Assembly: GCA_030522415.1 (NCBI GenBank)
Contig: CM060126.1
Coordinates: forward strand, 7,473,852-7,537,851
Reading direction: 5' to 3'
From: Channallabes apus
Lineage: Eukaryota; Chordata; Actinopteri; Siluriformes; Clariidae
DNA: 64,000 nt
Below the pieces are notes generated by a model. That model made no database searches. It was not told where the DNA came from and saw nothing but the letters and a program-made list of their open reading frames with translations. This document shows positions 41,054 to 54,077 of the stretch, piece by piece. The position numbers were made by a program, and so were the translations under genes. How positions within the stretch are numbered: the stretch's first letter is position 1; every line of letters starts with the position of its first letter.

Positions 41054-44000
41054 ATTAGGAGGGGCGGGAGGGGACATACATCTTTGCCTCGGATCTGCTC
41101 CTCACTGAGCTGCACTTGGATCAGAGGCCGCACTGTGGTGAAGACCTTCCACCAGGGCCAGTCCTTCACGCCACGGTTCTTCTTAATATTCTTCTGGATG
41201 CAGCGTATGGCCAGGTCTTGGATCTACAAGAGGAGCAGAATTGTCACATAAAAAAACAAAAACAAAAGAAAAACAGAAGTGAGTGAGAGTAGGTGGATTA
41301 TAACCATGAACAAGACACGGCATTAAGCTGCTGTTCCTATTTGTTAATTTTAAAATACTACCCGATTCAAGATAATTACATCATATAGTGAAAAGGAGCA
41401 GCTGTGCAACACAAATCAGACCTTGTAAAGCATGTCCTGTATACGCCATGACATAAAAAAAAAAACATTAACAATATAAACATTATTATGAGCATAACAT
41501 TATAAACATTATACGGTTGGGTTGATGTTGCATTTGCTTTTCAGTGGGATCAGACCAGAAGGGCTGGTCTTTGGGTGAACCTTGGGTGCCTGTGATCATG
41601 TGACTAGTTTGTTTTGTATTGTCGAGCCTAAAATGGATGGGATGTTTCTGTATACTGCAGCATTAAGATTCTCACCATTAGAGCAGTGATTATAATAACA
41701 ATAGAAGGGAGCTAAATGTGGAATACCATGTTTAAAAAGCATACGAGAGTGATGCTCAGGTGTCCATATACTTTCAGACATATTTTGCAGCTTAGAATTG
41801 AACAAAAATGTGTCTAGAATAATCCAGACATTTACTGTGATTAAGTAGAAAAACACTACAGGAAAGAGAACAACTCATGAGATTGCATTGAACATGCAGT
41901 ACATAGGAAAAGGATTCCCTTGAAAAACCAACATCGGTTGTTTGAACTGATTCTTATACGAGAGAATTAAAAAGTCAACTATTTTAGCACTGCTGCTAAA
42001 TGTCTGCCACAGAGCCTGTCGATAGTTAAAAACCATGCTAAAGCATTTTAACGCAGTTGTTCTTTTCTATGTTTTGATGTCATTATATAGAGCTTTGGCT
42101 TGGAACGAGGTCAAGCTCCAGTACAGCAGGAACAGGAAGATAACAGCCGAGTGCAGGAAGGTCCAAATCTCTGGGCTCGGGACCTGACCCCCCTCCACAC
42201 TATAGAAAAGAAGGAAAAAAAAAAAAGCCTCTTTGCTTGGCGCGAGTTCCTCGACGCCGGACTGTGAAACGGATCCGAAGCCCTTGTGGGTAATTAAATC
42301 GCATATCAATACGGCTCGGCAGCTAATTTAAACTGCTATAAGGTTTCCTGGCTGCTGAAACATGCGTATCTTCAATAAGAGCAGATTATATGGAAATCCA
42401 ATTAGAGTGGCAAAATTCAACCCGTGCTTGTGAGAGCTGGTAATGGCCTTCGGGTAATCTGTCACACAGCAGGAGTCTTAACACGCAACAGAATTGTATC
42501 TGTTCGCTCTCGAGCAGCCTCTGTACACGCGAGCGTGAGCTCATCTGAACTCTAATGTGACGCAGCAGGTAGCTTGTATTTGCATACACACTTGTGATAC
42601 ATCACTAGATGTCTCGGTCACATTTTTGTAAGGACGGACACTACATGGTAGTATGGTACGATTTCTTTCCTTCCTAGCCTGTTAGAACCTTTTTTTTTTT
42701 TTCCAATCCCATTTTGATGTATTTTTTTTAATCAACATGTTGCAAGTCACATGACTCCCAGCTTAAAGTTCACCGCAATGATATAAAACTATTTATTGCT
42801 GTTATTCCCCCACCACTAAAGAGAAGGAAACCATGTTCTTTTTTTTTTTTTTTAAACATCTCTATTTAAAGACTCAACACAAGCTTAAGGAGCTCTCCAA
42901 CAGAAAACGGCACAAGAAAATTAAATGGACTTTTTAGCGGTTTCCTGTTTTTTTTTTTTTTTTACGATGAAGTAAGACTTCTTCAATTTACCAGTCTCCT
43001 ACAGAGTTAATGAAAAACTAACTATTCCAGCACTTGTGCAGTGTTGCTCATCCTGCCTACATCTAAACACACACACTGTTTAATTAGCTGAAGCCTGCAA
43101 ATAAACCTCACACCACCGCCAGGCTTTTCACACACTTCCTTTTCTGAAGGAAAAAAAAGCCGAATGAAATCCGAGTGAGAAGTTTTTTTTTTTTTTTCTT
43201 CTTCTTCTTTCTTTTAAATCAGCTACAAAACCCGATTTCAGCAAACGTCTGATTCCAATGAATGTCACAAGCCAGGATGGATTTCAACCAGAAACAGGAG
43301 TCTTTTTAAACAAAAGTGGATTGAAAAAAGCCATGATGTTTTTGTGTATGTATATCTGTAAATAGTTTACACATCAGTAAAAACGTGAATGACAAACAGT
43401 TCAACAGGGATAAGATTTTGGCTGAATGACATACGACAGTGCTGCACAAGCCTGAACCATCCCCGAACCTGTTACTCATTGTGTACTCAAGATAAAATGT
43501 TTTTGATTTCTATTTACCCAGCAAACAAATTGGTATAACAACCAGGGTTGAATGAATGAACAAACAAAAACAAACAAACAAATGAATTAAATACTGATTA
43601 AAGACTGATCTTTGCAATATAAAAAATGTATTTAATATGCTGTTGATGTTTAAACTTGTGCTTCATTATTCCACGGTGGTAATGTGCAGACTGATGGAGG
43701 TAATGTAAAAAAAAATAAATAAATAAAAAATGTAATAACTTCATTCTCATTAAAAAGATACGTCTCAATTCTAAGCATTTCGCTCAACACCATTACCGTT
43801 ACTCCGCCCCCCCCCCCCCTCTCCTACAGTATCGTACTACCATTTCTCATTTGTTCACACGACTTCATACGTAGAAATCCATTCAGATTGATCTTCAACC
43901 AAATCAGAAAGAATGAACAGAGGCAAAAGGTACAAAGGGTACCAGGGGGTGGGATGGGGGGAGGTGAAAGGGGACATGTGTGAGCTGGGATCGATCTAGC

Positions 44001-47000
44001 CATGATGGAGGGTTGAGTGAGCAGCGGCGTTTTCCCTGAAGACAGTCAGATTGAATGTTATCTGCCAGCTGAGGGCACCGCCAGCGGGAATTTATTATGG
44101 GTCGCTCTGATGAAATCCTGATGCCGACCTGATGGGCGAATCCTTCAGCAGATGGACGTGCACTCCCATGGAGGGCTCTCACTTCAAAAGCAGCTCATCA
44201 AACATAAATATACTGCAGTCATTCTGCGTCTCTTTTTGATTATTTTTTTCTATTCTAATACAGTGTTTAAAGGTTGACTGATATAAAATTATTACAAAGA
44301 TCCATCAGCACTCACCTTCCTCTTTTTGAAGGCTTGGCGGGTGAGGTAGCCCCTGCATGTGGCCTGGAAGAGAGTGATGTTGCGTCTGGTCTGCAGATCC
44401 CTCTGTTCCTCCAGCTTAGCCAGAACACCTGCCCTGAAGAATACCTGTGCGCAGAAAACATCTGTGAGATCCACAGCAAGTTAAACAAACACCGCTCCCT
44501 CACCTACATTACATAGTGTATTGCTTAGCATGTTGGACTATGGATTAGTCTGTCATGGGTTCGAATCCCAGCACCATACCAAGCTACCACTGTTTGGCCT
44601 CAACTGCTCAGATACTGTATATAATGAGAAGTCGGTCTTGACTAGATGTAAATATAGGTCATAAATGTAAATATATATTTAATGTATAGTCACGGAGTGC
44701 TTTCTTCAAAGCACATGATCTGCAAAAGACATCTCTTGTTCTGTTTGTATGAAGAAAAGAAAAAAAGAAAAAAAGCCAGACACAGGTCATCCCTGACTTA
44801 TGAACATTCAATTTTCCGCAGATACAAACGGACCACGGTTCAAACTTAGGTTCAAACACAGAAGTAGTTCATATGTATTGTACCAAAAATTACACACTGC
44901 AGTGCACCAGATACCAATATTTACAATTATATACAAAATTTTCAGCATGTATTTCAGAATGTCGGAGTTCATAGTCCAATACAGTAGAAAACAGCTCTGA
45001 GATAAAATGGCGTTTAGTAATCTCCTCGTGATGTAAAGGCGCAGAGACAACACAACACATGTATATATTTGCCATGTTTTTGGCCATATGATGGCAGTGT
45101 GGGGAAAGGGGACAGAGATTTAGTCAAGCACATTTGTATGCTTTACATTATATATTCGTGTCAAAAGCGTACAAGACTCACTCTGTCTTACTTTGTCAGG
45201 ACTTAAGAACAAATCAGACTTATGAGCAGGCTCGTGGAACAGAGCGTGTTCGTAAGTCGGGGACTACCTGTACTTCAGAGTAATCTGCAAATCAACAGAT
45301 ACAATACAAATACCGGACGAATAGAGGAGTTTTCTAAGTTTTCTAAAAATATCCTTAGAAGACGAGACCTTGAGGTTCCCATATCAAGCTCTATCTATAA
45401 ATTGTTTCCTTTAGAAGTGTCCACTCTGTGATGGGGGTCAGGTAGATAAACATGAGTGATTTAATAAGTGATCTACATTGTTGTCTAAAAATTACTTTAA
45501 TTAAAGTTAAGTTACTATAACTGCATTAAAGGCAGAATTTGAGTGACGGCGGTGTTTACTGCACTGGCTGTACAAAGATTTTACCAGACAGTGCATTGAG
45601 AGCACAGAGCAGAGGTTCTGAGTGTGGGCTGATTAAATTACTCCACATCAGTAATGATGGAAGCAAATGTCTCTTGATTGAGCTTTAATCAGCAGTTGAA
45701 CCACAGCGCAATTTTCCACTATAGATCAAAACCGGGTGCTACATTTATTATTAGGATACAGTAGATGGGTAAAGGCTTAAGCAACAAAGGCATATGATCT
45801 ATTCCATAATTCATTTTCTAGGACACTCCCACTTTATGCAACTCTTTTTACAATCCCATCATCACAGCACATATTTAGGACACTCTAGTTAGCTGGAACA
45901 GCATGTGATGACGAATGCTCATGAAACCAGTAAGCAACAGCAAAAGAGGTGCCCTTTGGGTCAGCAAGCAGCCCTGAATCCTTCATCCTCTAATTTGTAT
46001 GGCTGCTCCATCACAGACAACTGAAGGTCGGCATGGTTATCTGAAGCAGAACGGCTTTGTCAGATGGGTCATGAAGCTCATCTCATCATAACGTTGAAAG
46101 AAAAACTCGAAAGAGAGCATTTTAACTCATAATGGTGGAAGTTGAAATGCCATTGAATGTTACTTTCAGCCGTAGACACATTGGGCTAAACAATGTCGAC
46201 ACCAACACAGTGTGTTCCATCCCTTTACCTCTATCTGCAAACACTGTGCAGGATGATCTGGTGCACACTGTTTATCAATCAATTCTCATCTCAATTAACT
46301 GATACCCTCAAGCTGTTCTCCAGACTTGGCACATCTACTCAAGTCTGCACCCATGAAGGATTCTGGGATCATTTGTGAAAGGGCATCATCCTTCATAGCA
46401 CAAAACCTCATTTCTGCTGTGCATGAAGCTTTTTTTTTTGTTTTTTGTTTTTTAAATTAGAGATAATAAGTACATCTCTTTATTGTTCTTATGAAATGTC
46501 AAACTGGCAGTGATGTATATTTCATCATTCTGCAACAGTTTTGTTCTTTTGCCTTGAAGAACAAATATAATATTAACATTAAAGTAGTGTTTGTATCTGA
46601 CTGGGCAGAGAAAAAAAAATTACAATTTCACACTTCAAACCTTTTGTTTTTTCACCACTTAATGTGAGCTTGCACGCATTGATAATCAGTTCGACATGGC
46701 AAGCTCTCACACTGGCTTTTTGGTCCACAAATAATAAATAAATTAATACTACTCCTGAAGCAGGAACTAATAAGAGTCATATGACTACTGTATGCTTCAT
46801 GAACTAAAATCCGTCCTAATGAAAATACACTTTTTAAAGTTCCTGTTGTATTTTTTTCCCCCCTCACTTTCTCTTTAATTCTCCCTCACCACCCAGCTCT
46901 CGCATTATACATTATAATATAAAAGCATATTCTTGCCTCCGAGTGGCGCAGTGGTAAAGCGCTCGCTCCATCATGCGGAGATCGCTGGTTCGAACCCCGG

Positions 47001-50000
47001 GTGATGCTGTTTTACTCTCTCAGCCGGAGGCACAGAGAGAGCTGATTGGCAGAGCTCTCTCAGGGGGGAGGAATGAGAGGTACTTGTGCTCACACATTAA
47101 CCACGGCTCTACAGCTAATCAGGGGCGTCTGTGAGCTCGCGCATGCGGAAGGAGCGGCTAGCGCTTTCCTCAGAGTGTGTTATTCCGCCCCTAATAGTGC
47201 GTGAGCAAGCAGTTCGAAAAGATGCGGTCGGCTGCCGTCACGCGGTTTGGAGGAAACACGTGTGATCTGACTGAGTGGTAGTAGTAGCCTTAATGTGGGA
47301 GCCCCCTAGCGACGGGGAGGAATTGGCCACAACTAAATTGGAAAAACCAAAAAAAAAATTTTTTTAATTTTAAAAATAAAATAAAAGCATATTCTTAACT
47401 CATTAAACATTATGTATTATTAAAGCAAAGCGCTATCTGCCTTCTTCCACATACACTACCGCTCAAAGGTTTGGGATCACTTGCAAATTTCGTTTTTTTT
47501 GTTTAGTGATTTACTTTCTACATTCTACAACAATACTGGAGATTTCAAAACTCTATATACATATATGGGAATTAGGTAATTATATAACAACAACGACAAC
47601 AACAACAATCAGTTGTTATTTTAAGACACAGAGTCCAGCCTTTCTCAAACAGTACTTGCAAAAACAGTATTGTGTCAAGTGCATTTGCAAAACCCATCAA
47701 GCACCATAATGAAACTGGCTCATTAAGTTCATTTAGAGTAACAGCTTCAAAAATCACAAATTAACAAACAGCACCTCAGATTAGAGCCGAGGGATTTATG
47801 GAGCGTAAGCAGCAGATACATCTCAATATCAAGTGTTCAAAGGAGATTATTGCATTATTTTGGACGCCTTCAGCCTTGTTTAACAAAATAAAAATCAGTA
47901 AGGACCATGGAGTTAGAAAGCTTGATCCCAAACTTTTCAGTGATAGCGTATGTGAGCCAGCCATTATTATATTGTGTGTCACCATCCCTCCAAAAAACAC
48001 AGCCAAACTTCTTTGTCTCTAAGCCACAGGTGGCTGTGGCATGGTGGGGATTTGGGAACTTCGTGATGAGGTGAAGGTTTTCTCTTATGCCACTGTGGCT
48101 ACTACAGTACTTTTACACACGCCTGAAAATAGTTACAGGTCACAATGATATCCTTTTGGTACATGTATGTACTGTATAGTTAAAGTACTCTTGTTCTACA
48201 TATTATTTTAGAGATTCCCATTTTGCCGCACCTTTACTTTGCTGAAACTGCTATGCTGCCTGTTTTTCTTTGAGCTCACTGAGCTGACTGTGGAGTTTGC
48301 TGTGGCTTACTGGCAAACACGGGCAGTATCTTTCAGGAGACACACGTAGGAAAGGACACAAATTCAGCTTTAATTGCCTAAACCACGAAGGATAACTGAA
48401 TGCAGCAGAACCTTCCAGGCCCTAATCAAAGTCATGACTGCTTATTGTGAGAAGTAAATTTCTCTTAATTGTTTTTCACACTCCGAGGCTCCAGCAAAAT
48501 GTGGGCACAAGAATTGCCCGTGTGGCATCGATGAATGGGCAAACAAACGCAACCTCTTGGCCCATCTCCCTATTGGCTGCTGCACTGTTTTCTCCAGCTG
48601 TGAGTTGGGAGGCAGCACGGATTAGAGACAGTATGTCTGTGTGTCGTAGAGGGGGAAACCAAATGATTCGGTAATCTAAATGGAAATCGTACCATCTGTT
48701 CAGAAACTGATCCCTGCCCTGATTTTGTATGCTACATGCACACTCTATGCATGCACTGATCCATAATAGGGGATTGATGAATACACATGAGAGCGGCTCA
48801 CCTGAAGGTTATGGCTATCACTGGATAAGAGACTTAAAAGTATGAAATTAAACACAGATTGTGATCAGAGTGGGGGGGGGGGACCCTTGCTACTTGCCCT
48901 GCTCAAGCCCATGTGAAAGCTGCTTTTCTCCAGCTCCAGAAAGTCCAGCAGCTCCTCCACAGCCTGGAACACAAACATGTACAGAAAGTCAATACACGGT
49001 GTCATGGTCATGGTTCTGCGTTGTGTTGACATGAGCCTTGTGTTTATTTGCACCCACTGATTAAAAACTGCTTCACATACCTTTACTGAGCAAGTCTCAT
49101 TCACAAGTCACACACAGAAATAAAAATAAAAAAAAAACAATATCAGGCATTTAAAATATTTATGGATATGGTTTAACTAAAAAGCAAGCAAACTACATTT
49201 AAAAAAGAAAAAAAAAACAAGGCTACAACTTTTGCACAGGGTTATTTTATATATATAAAAAAAGTCCTATTTTTTATTTATTTCTCAGACACACAATCCT
49301 AAATCCAGTGTCTTTGGTGGAACATCTCAGAGGTTTTTGAAGAACTTCAGCCATTTTTAAAAAGAAATCCTCCCAGTTCAATTCAATTCAATCTATCGTC
49401 GGTCATGAGCTTTAAACTCACATTTTATCATCACATCATAACTCAATTATTCTATATATTCTTTTAGGGAAAAGACTAGAAAGTTTAAATAAACCATATT
49501 TTACTCTTTCTTTAACAAGTTAATGCATTTTTATCCCTTAAACCCAACAAGCCAGGGAATGGCATTCAAATTAATTCCAGCAAATTATGGCTGTGATGGT
49601 TAAATCCTTAGTAAAAGCTTTAGTTTTATCTGCTCAGAAAAAATACTCCCATATCTCAAAGGATGAATTACACAGACTTAAATCATAACGTATAAACTTT
49701 TTAAAAATGCTTAAAAAGTCTTATATAACTGCATAATCTTAAAAAAAAAAAAAAAAAAAAAAGTTCAGACTTTTTGAACCCAGGTTTACTGTTACTTTCT
49801 CAGTGTGTGTAGGTGGGTAGGTAGGGAGGTACAGTAGGTAGATAGGTAACTAACTCACTCACTCATCTTCTATACCGCTTTATCCTGCATTCAGAGTCAC
49901 AGGGGACCCAAACATACACACACACACACATTCACACAATACGGGCAATTTGGGAAAACCAATCAACCTAACCAGCACATCTTTGGACTGTGGGAGAAAA

Positions 50001-50603
50001 CCGGAGTACCCGGAGGAAACCCACCAAGCAAGGGGAGAACAATCGAACCCGGACCCTGGAGGTGCAAGTGCCGCATTCAGTGTAGGTAAACACATTTAAA
50101 TTCTGGTTAGTGATCATTTTTCTTTACAATATAGACATACATTTGTTTGAAAAATGCTGGAGTATTAGAGATTACATCTCTAAGCTCTTTCTAAACACTG
50201 TTGAAAATCAAACCTTGTGTGAACAATTTAATGAAAAAAGGGAAAGTGTAAATAAAGTCCAATTAAGCCTCTATTGAATATATGGTAGAATGCAGCAATG
50301 TACTGCATTTAGTTTTCAAGCTCACAGTATTCTTTATAACATATACTGTAGCAACCATCTTAATCTTGGCCTTAAGCGTTTTTATTTCCCTGTGGTGAGT
50401 CTGGCTGGGAGAACAGACAGGATGATTCTTATAAACGTTTCACTGAGGTCTTTGATTAACGTTGTTTTATTGTTCGGGTGCTGAGACAGCAAGAAAAAAA
50501 AACCGATGAGCAGAACTGGCCATTACTCAGCTCAGGGCCCCCAGCATTGTCATAATCAATTACACAGCAGGGAAGCTAATGGAGGAAAAGCAGTAAGGAG
50601 GAC

Positions 50604-50647
<44 letters not shown>

Positions 50648-50769
50648 GTGACTCACCCTTTTCTCATCTGTCACAATATAGTTGCGTCCGTGCTTTTTCG
50701 TCAGGTGTGGCGCTAGGACGTCAAAGCGCCGGCGGAACTCTGAGAACACCATGTGATCGGGGTAACCTT

Positions 50770-50822
<53 letters not shown>

Positions 50823-53800
50823 GAGGGAGAGAGAGGCTGAGTTGATTGTGTGAGGTTTATGAGCTTTATAAGAGAGTTCCCAGTGCCAGATCAACAAGGA
50901 CAAAGTTATATTTCATGGGCAAAACTCACAGATTTCTGCTGATTGTAATACCAGCTTTGGAAACCAGCAGTTTTACAATGACACGCTTTGCTGATTTTGC
51001 TGCATGATTTATATAAATGATATTTAGCAAACCACAGATGTTTTTCAACACATGTTTACATCAATTTATCCTTAAAAAAAAAAAAACCTTCAGCTAATTT
51101 CATTACAAAATCAAATTCTTAAAGCAGCATGAAGTCTTACCGAGAATAAAAATTTTGACTAAATGGCTCTGGTCACCAGATCTTGACCTGAAACAGATCT
51201 TACTTTGGTTTGTTTTAACGAAAGTCTGGAACTTGTGGACAAACCCAAATGCTGAGTTTTCCTCCCTTGAGATGCTTTACCAGGCTTTTACTGCAGCTGC
51301 CTTCCGTTGCTGCCTGGTTGTCAATTTTTTCAGCCTTCGGTACTGAAGCCTGTCTTCAGTAAGCGAATATCAGGCTCAGTTGGCTTGAGGTCAGTGATTG
51401 ATTCAGCCATTTAAAAAAGAAGCCTTAAGAAGCTCTTGGGTTGCTTTCGCCGTACAATTTAGATCATGATTCATCTTTACAATAAATCGCTTGAATGAAC
51501 CTGAGCAGAAAGTACTCTATACATTTCAGAATTAATGAGCAAGATTCTTTAGAATTGTTCCCATTTGATAGACGATGCGGTATGATTAAGATCATTTCCT
51601 CTTCTTCTCATCTTTCAAACGGGTACAATTCCATTCCAAGTCCTGCTCATTAACTACAGTAAGGCGGCTTTTTAGAGGTCTCAAGGTAAGTCTAATCTGT
51701 CCTCTCCGTTTTTCTTTTTTCAGCCGAATGATGGCCTCAATTTCATTATTGACCACCCATTGAGAATCACCACCAGAGCTTTTACCTTTTTTTTGGGGGG
51801 GGGGGGGGGGGGATTTTCCCCCGATTTTCTCCCTAATTTAATCGTGTCCAATTCCCCCACCCCTCCCTGTCACTGGGGGGCTCCCGCATTAAGGCTACTA
51901 CCACTCAGCCAAAGACTATCACGCGTTTCCTGCGAACCAAGTGACGCCAGCTGACCGCATCTTTTCGAACTGCTCGCTCACGCACCGTTGGGGGAGTAAC
52001 ACACTCGGAGGACAGCGCTATCCGCTCCTTCTGCTTCTTATGAAGAAACATGGCACAAATTTACCTTACCCTTGAGGTAATGTTTAAAAAAAAAAAAAAG
52101 TGGAGGGATTTAATTCCAAAGTGCGGGGAGGTAATTATCTGTCCAAATACTTATGGATCTGACTGCACATGGGCAGAGTATTTGTGTAATAAATATAAAT
52201 AAAAAAAGAAATAAAATACACAAGCATGTCTATTAGCAAGTTTGGAAAAAAAGTTCACACGTTGATGTCAATGGAAACCATTTTAATCTACTGGCAAGGA
52301 GAGATTTATGCAGATGGATTTGCACCGGATCTCCTGTCCTACCTTGGCGATATATGCGCAGAGCGTCGAGCAGTTTGGAGCCTCGGAGCTGAGCGCGCAG
52401 CATCACCACGTCCAGCTGCATGAGCCCTGTGTCGCAGCTTTCTCCATGAACACGCAAATCTCCACTCAAGGCCTCCGCTTTGGGCAGCAGGCAATGCACA
52501 AAATGCACTCTGGAGCGCCTCAATGTGTCCAACAGAGCATCCTGGTGGAGCGAACACAAGCACAAATCAGACAACAGGTTTATCTCTATGTTGGTTGCTT
52601 GTTTTAACCTGTTGAATATTAAATAGTAAAACTAAAACCGATATTAAGTTTGAGTACAGACCACTTGCAGCTTGATCTGGATGCACTGGGACTTCTTTTT
52701 GACGGCAGCCATGCCGGTGGTGAAAGTCTTCCTCATGCTGGTCGCCCGACGCAGGGCGAGCTGAGAGCCTCCTTCCAGGCCGGCGATGGAGCCCGAGAGC
52801 ACTGTGGCGCCTCCTGAACGACCCATGAACAGTCCGCTGATGTTCTTCCTGAGTGGGGAAAAAAAAAAGACAAAAAAGGTTAATGACATTTTTTGACAAC
52901 TTAAACACTGAGACACAGAAAACCATTTAACCAATAGACCAAGACTTGCCTGAGTCTAAAATCCCATAGACTGTATACAGTATGTACATGCTACTTCAAG
53001 GTAACGCTATTAAAAGGCATAATGTCTCGTTTCATTTCTATGCAGACTACATCAAATTATTTACCTTTAAAACCCGCTTTGCTCCAGTCCCTGACAATTA
53101 ACATTCATTGGAGAGTATTTAAATTTATTTTTTTTTATTCTTAAACAAAAGTAATGTGAATGCATGTTATTTGTTTACAGGAACGTTTCAATTATTTTAA
53201 CCTTGGGGGTCTTGTACCCGAAATCAAAACTGAGGTTCGGAAATTATGGGGTTATATTCGATAGCAACCTGCGTGTCATTAGAAAAATCAATTCAGTTGT
53301 TCAATGCTTCAATTCAATTCAAGTAAATTTGATTTGTATAGCGCTTTTAACAATTGTCATTGTCGCAAGGCAGCTTTACACAATCAAAAGAATTATTTAA
53401 GTTTGTCCTTTCCTCTCTTCACTGGCTACCATCATAAAATATATCATAAATTTTTACCTCTTTCTGATATGGCACCAACCTACATTTCTGATCTCATTCA
53501 ACTGCACATCCCTGTCCATACTGTAACATCCTCTAACACATACAGTACTACGAAAAGTACCTAGAATTTGAGATCTGAGATATAAACTGTGGGGGTGATG
53601 GTGCCTTTTCAGTGGCAGCTCCTAAACTCTGGAATTGCCTCCCTCCTGATCTTAGGTCTAAAAGGGAATTGTCCACATTCAAAGTCAAGTTATATGTAGT
53701 AGAGGAGTCAACCGTGACGATGCCTTAAACTTGTGCCAAAAAGTGGTTTCTGTTTGACATCACATTGAATGACATCATAGTTTATTTATTTATCATGTTA

Positions 53801-54038
53801 TATGGGACCGTCTTCCTTTATGATGAGCCCACTGTCTTTCTGATGAGCCTGGGTGGCGACGGTGCAGTGTGATTGGGCCCACTCAATGTTGCTTGCAAAT
53901 ATATATTTTATTTCTTGCTACATACCTGTGTGTCCTTTTGTCTATTTTGATATTTAATTTTACAATTTTAATTCACATTTGGCATTTTGCACTTTTTTCC
54001 ATACCTAGGAATCTACTTGGTAGTAGATACGGACTATA

Positions 54039-54077
<39 letters not shown>

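Noticed and set aside
44508..44590. Possible tRNA gene (box A/B-like text)
   Set aside because: The sequence continues into a SINE body and tail shared with other copies and the acceptor stem does not close; it is a SINE head.
46935..47010. Possible tRNA gene with good A and B boxes
   Set aside because: It is the head of a 446-bp SINE with its own target duplication.
51794..51813. Run of 18 G as a G-quadruplex regulatory element
   Set aside because: A single homopolymer beside a SINE tail, likely slippage or assembly noise; no spacing pattern typical of functional quadruplexes.
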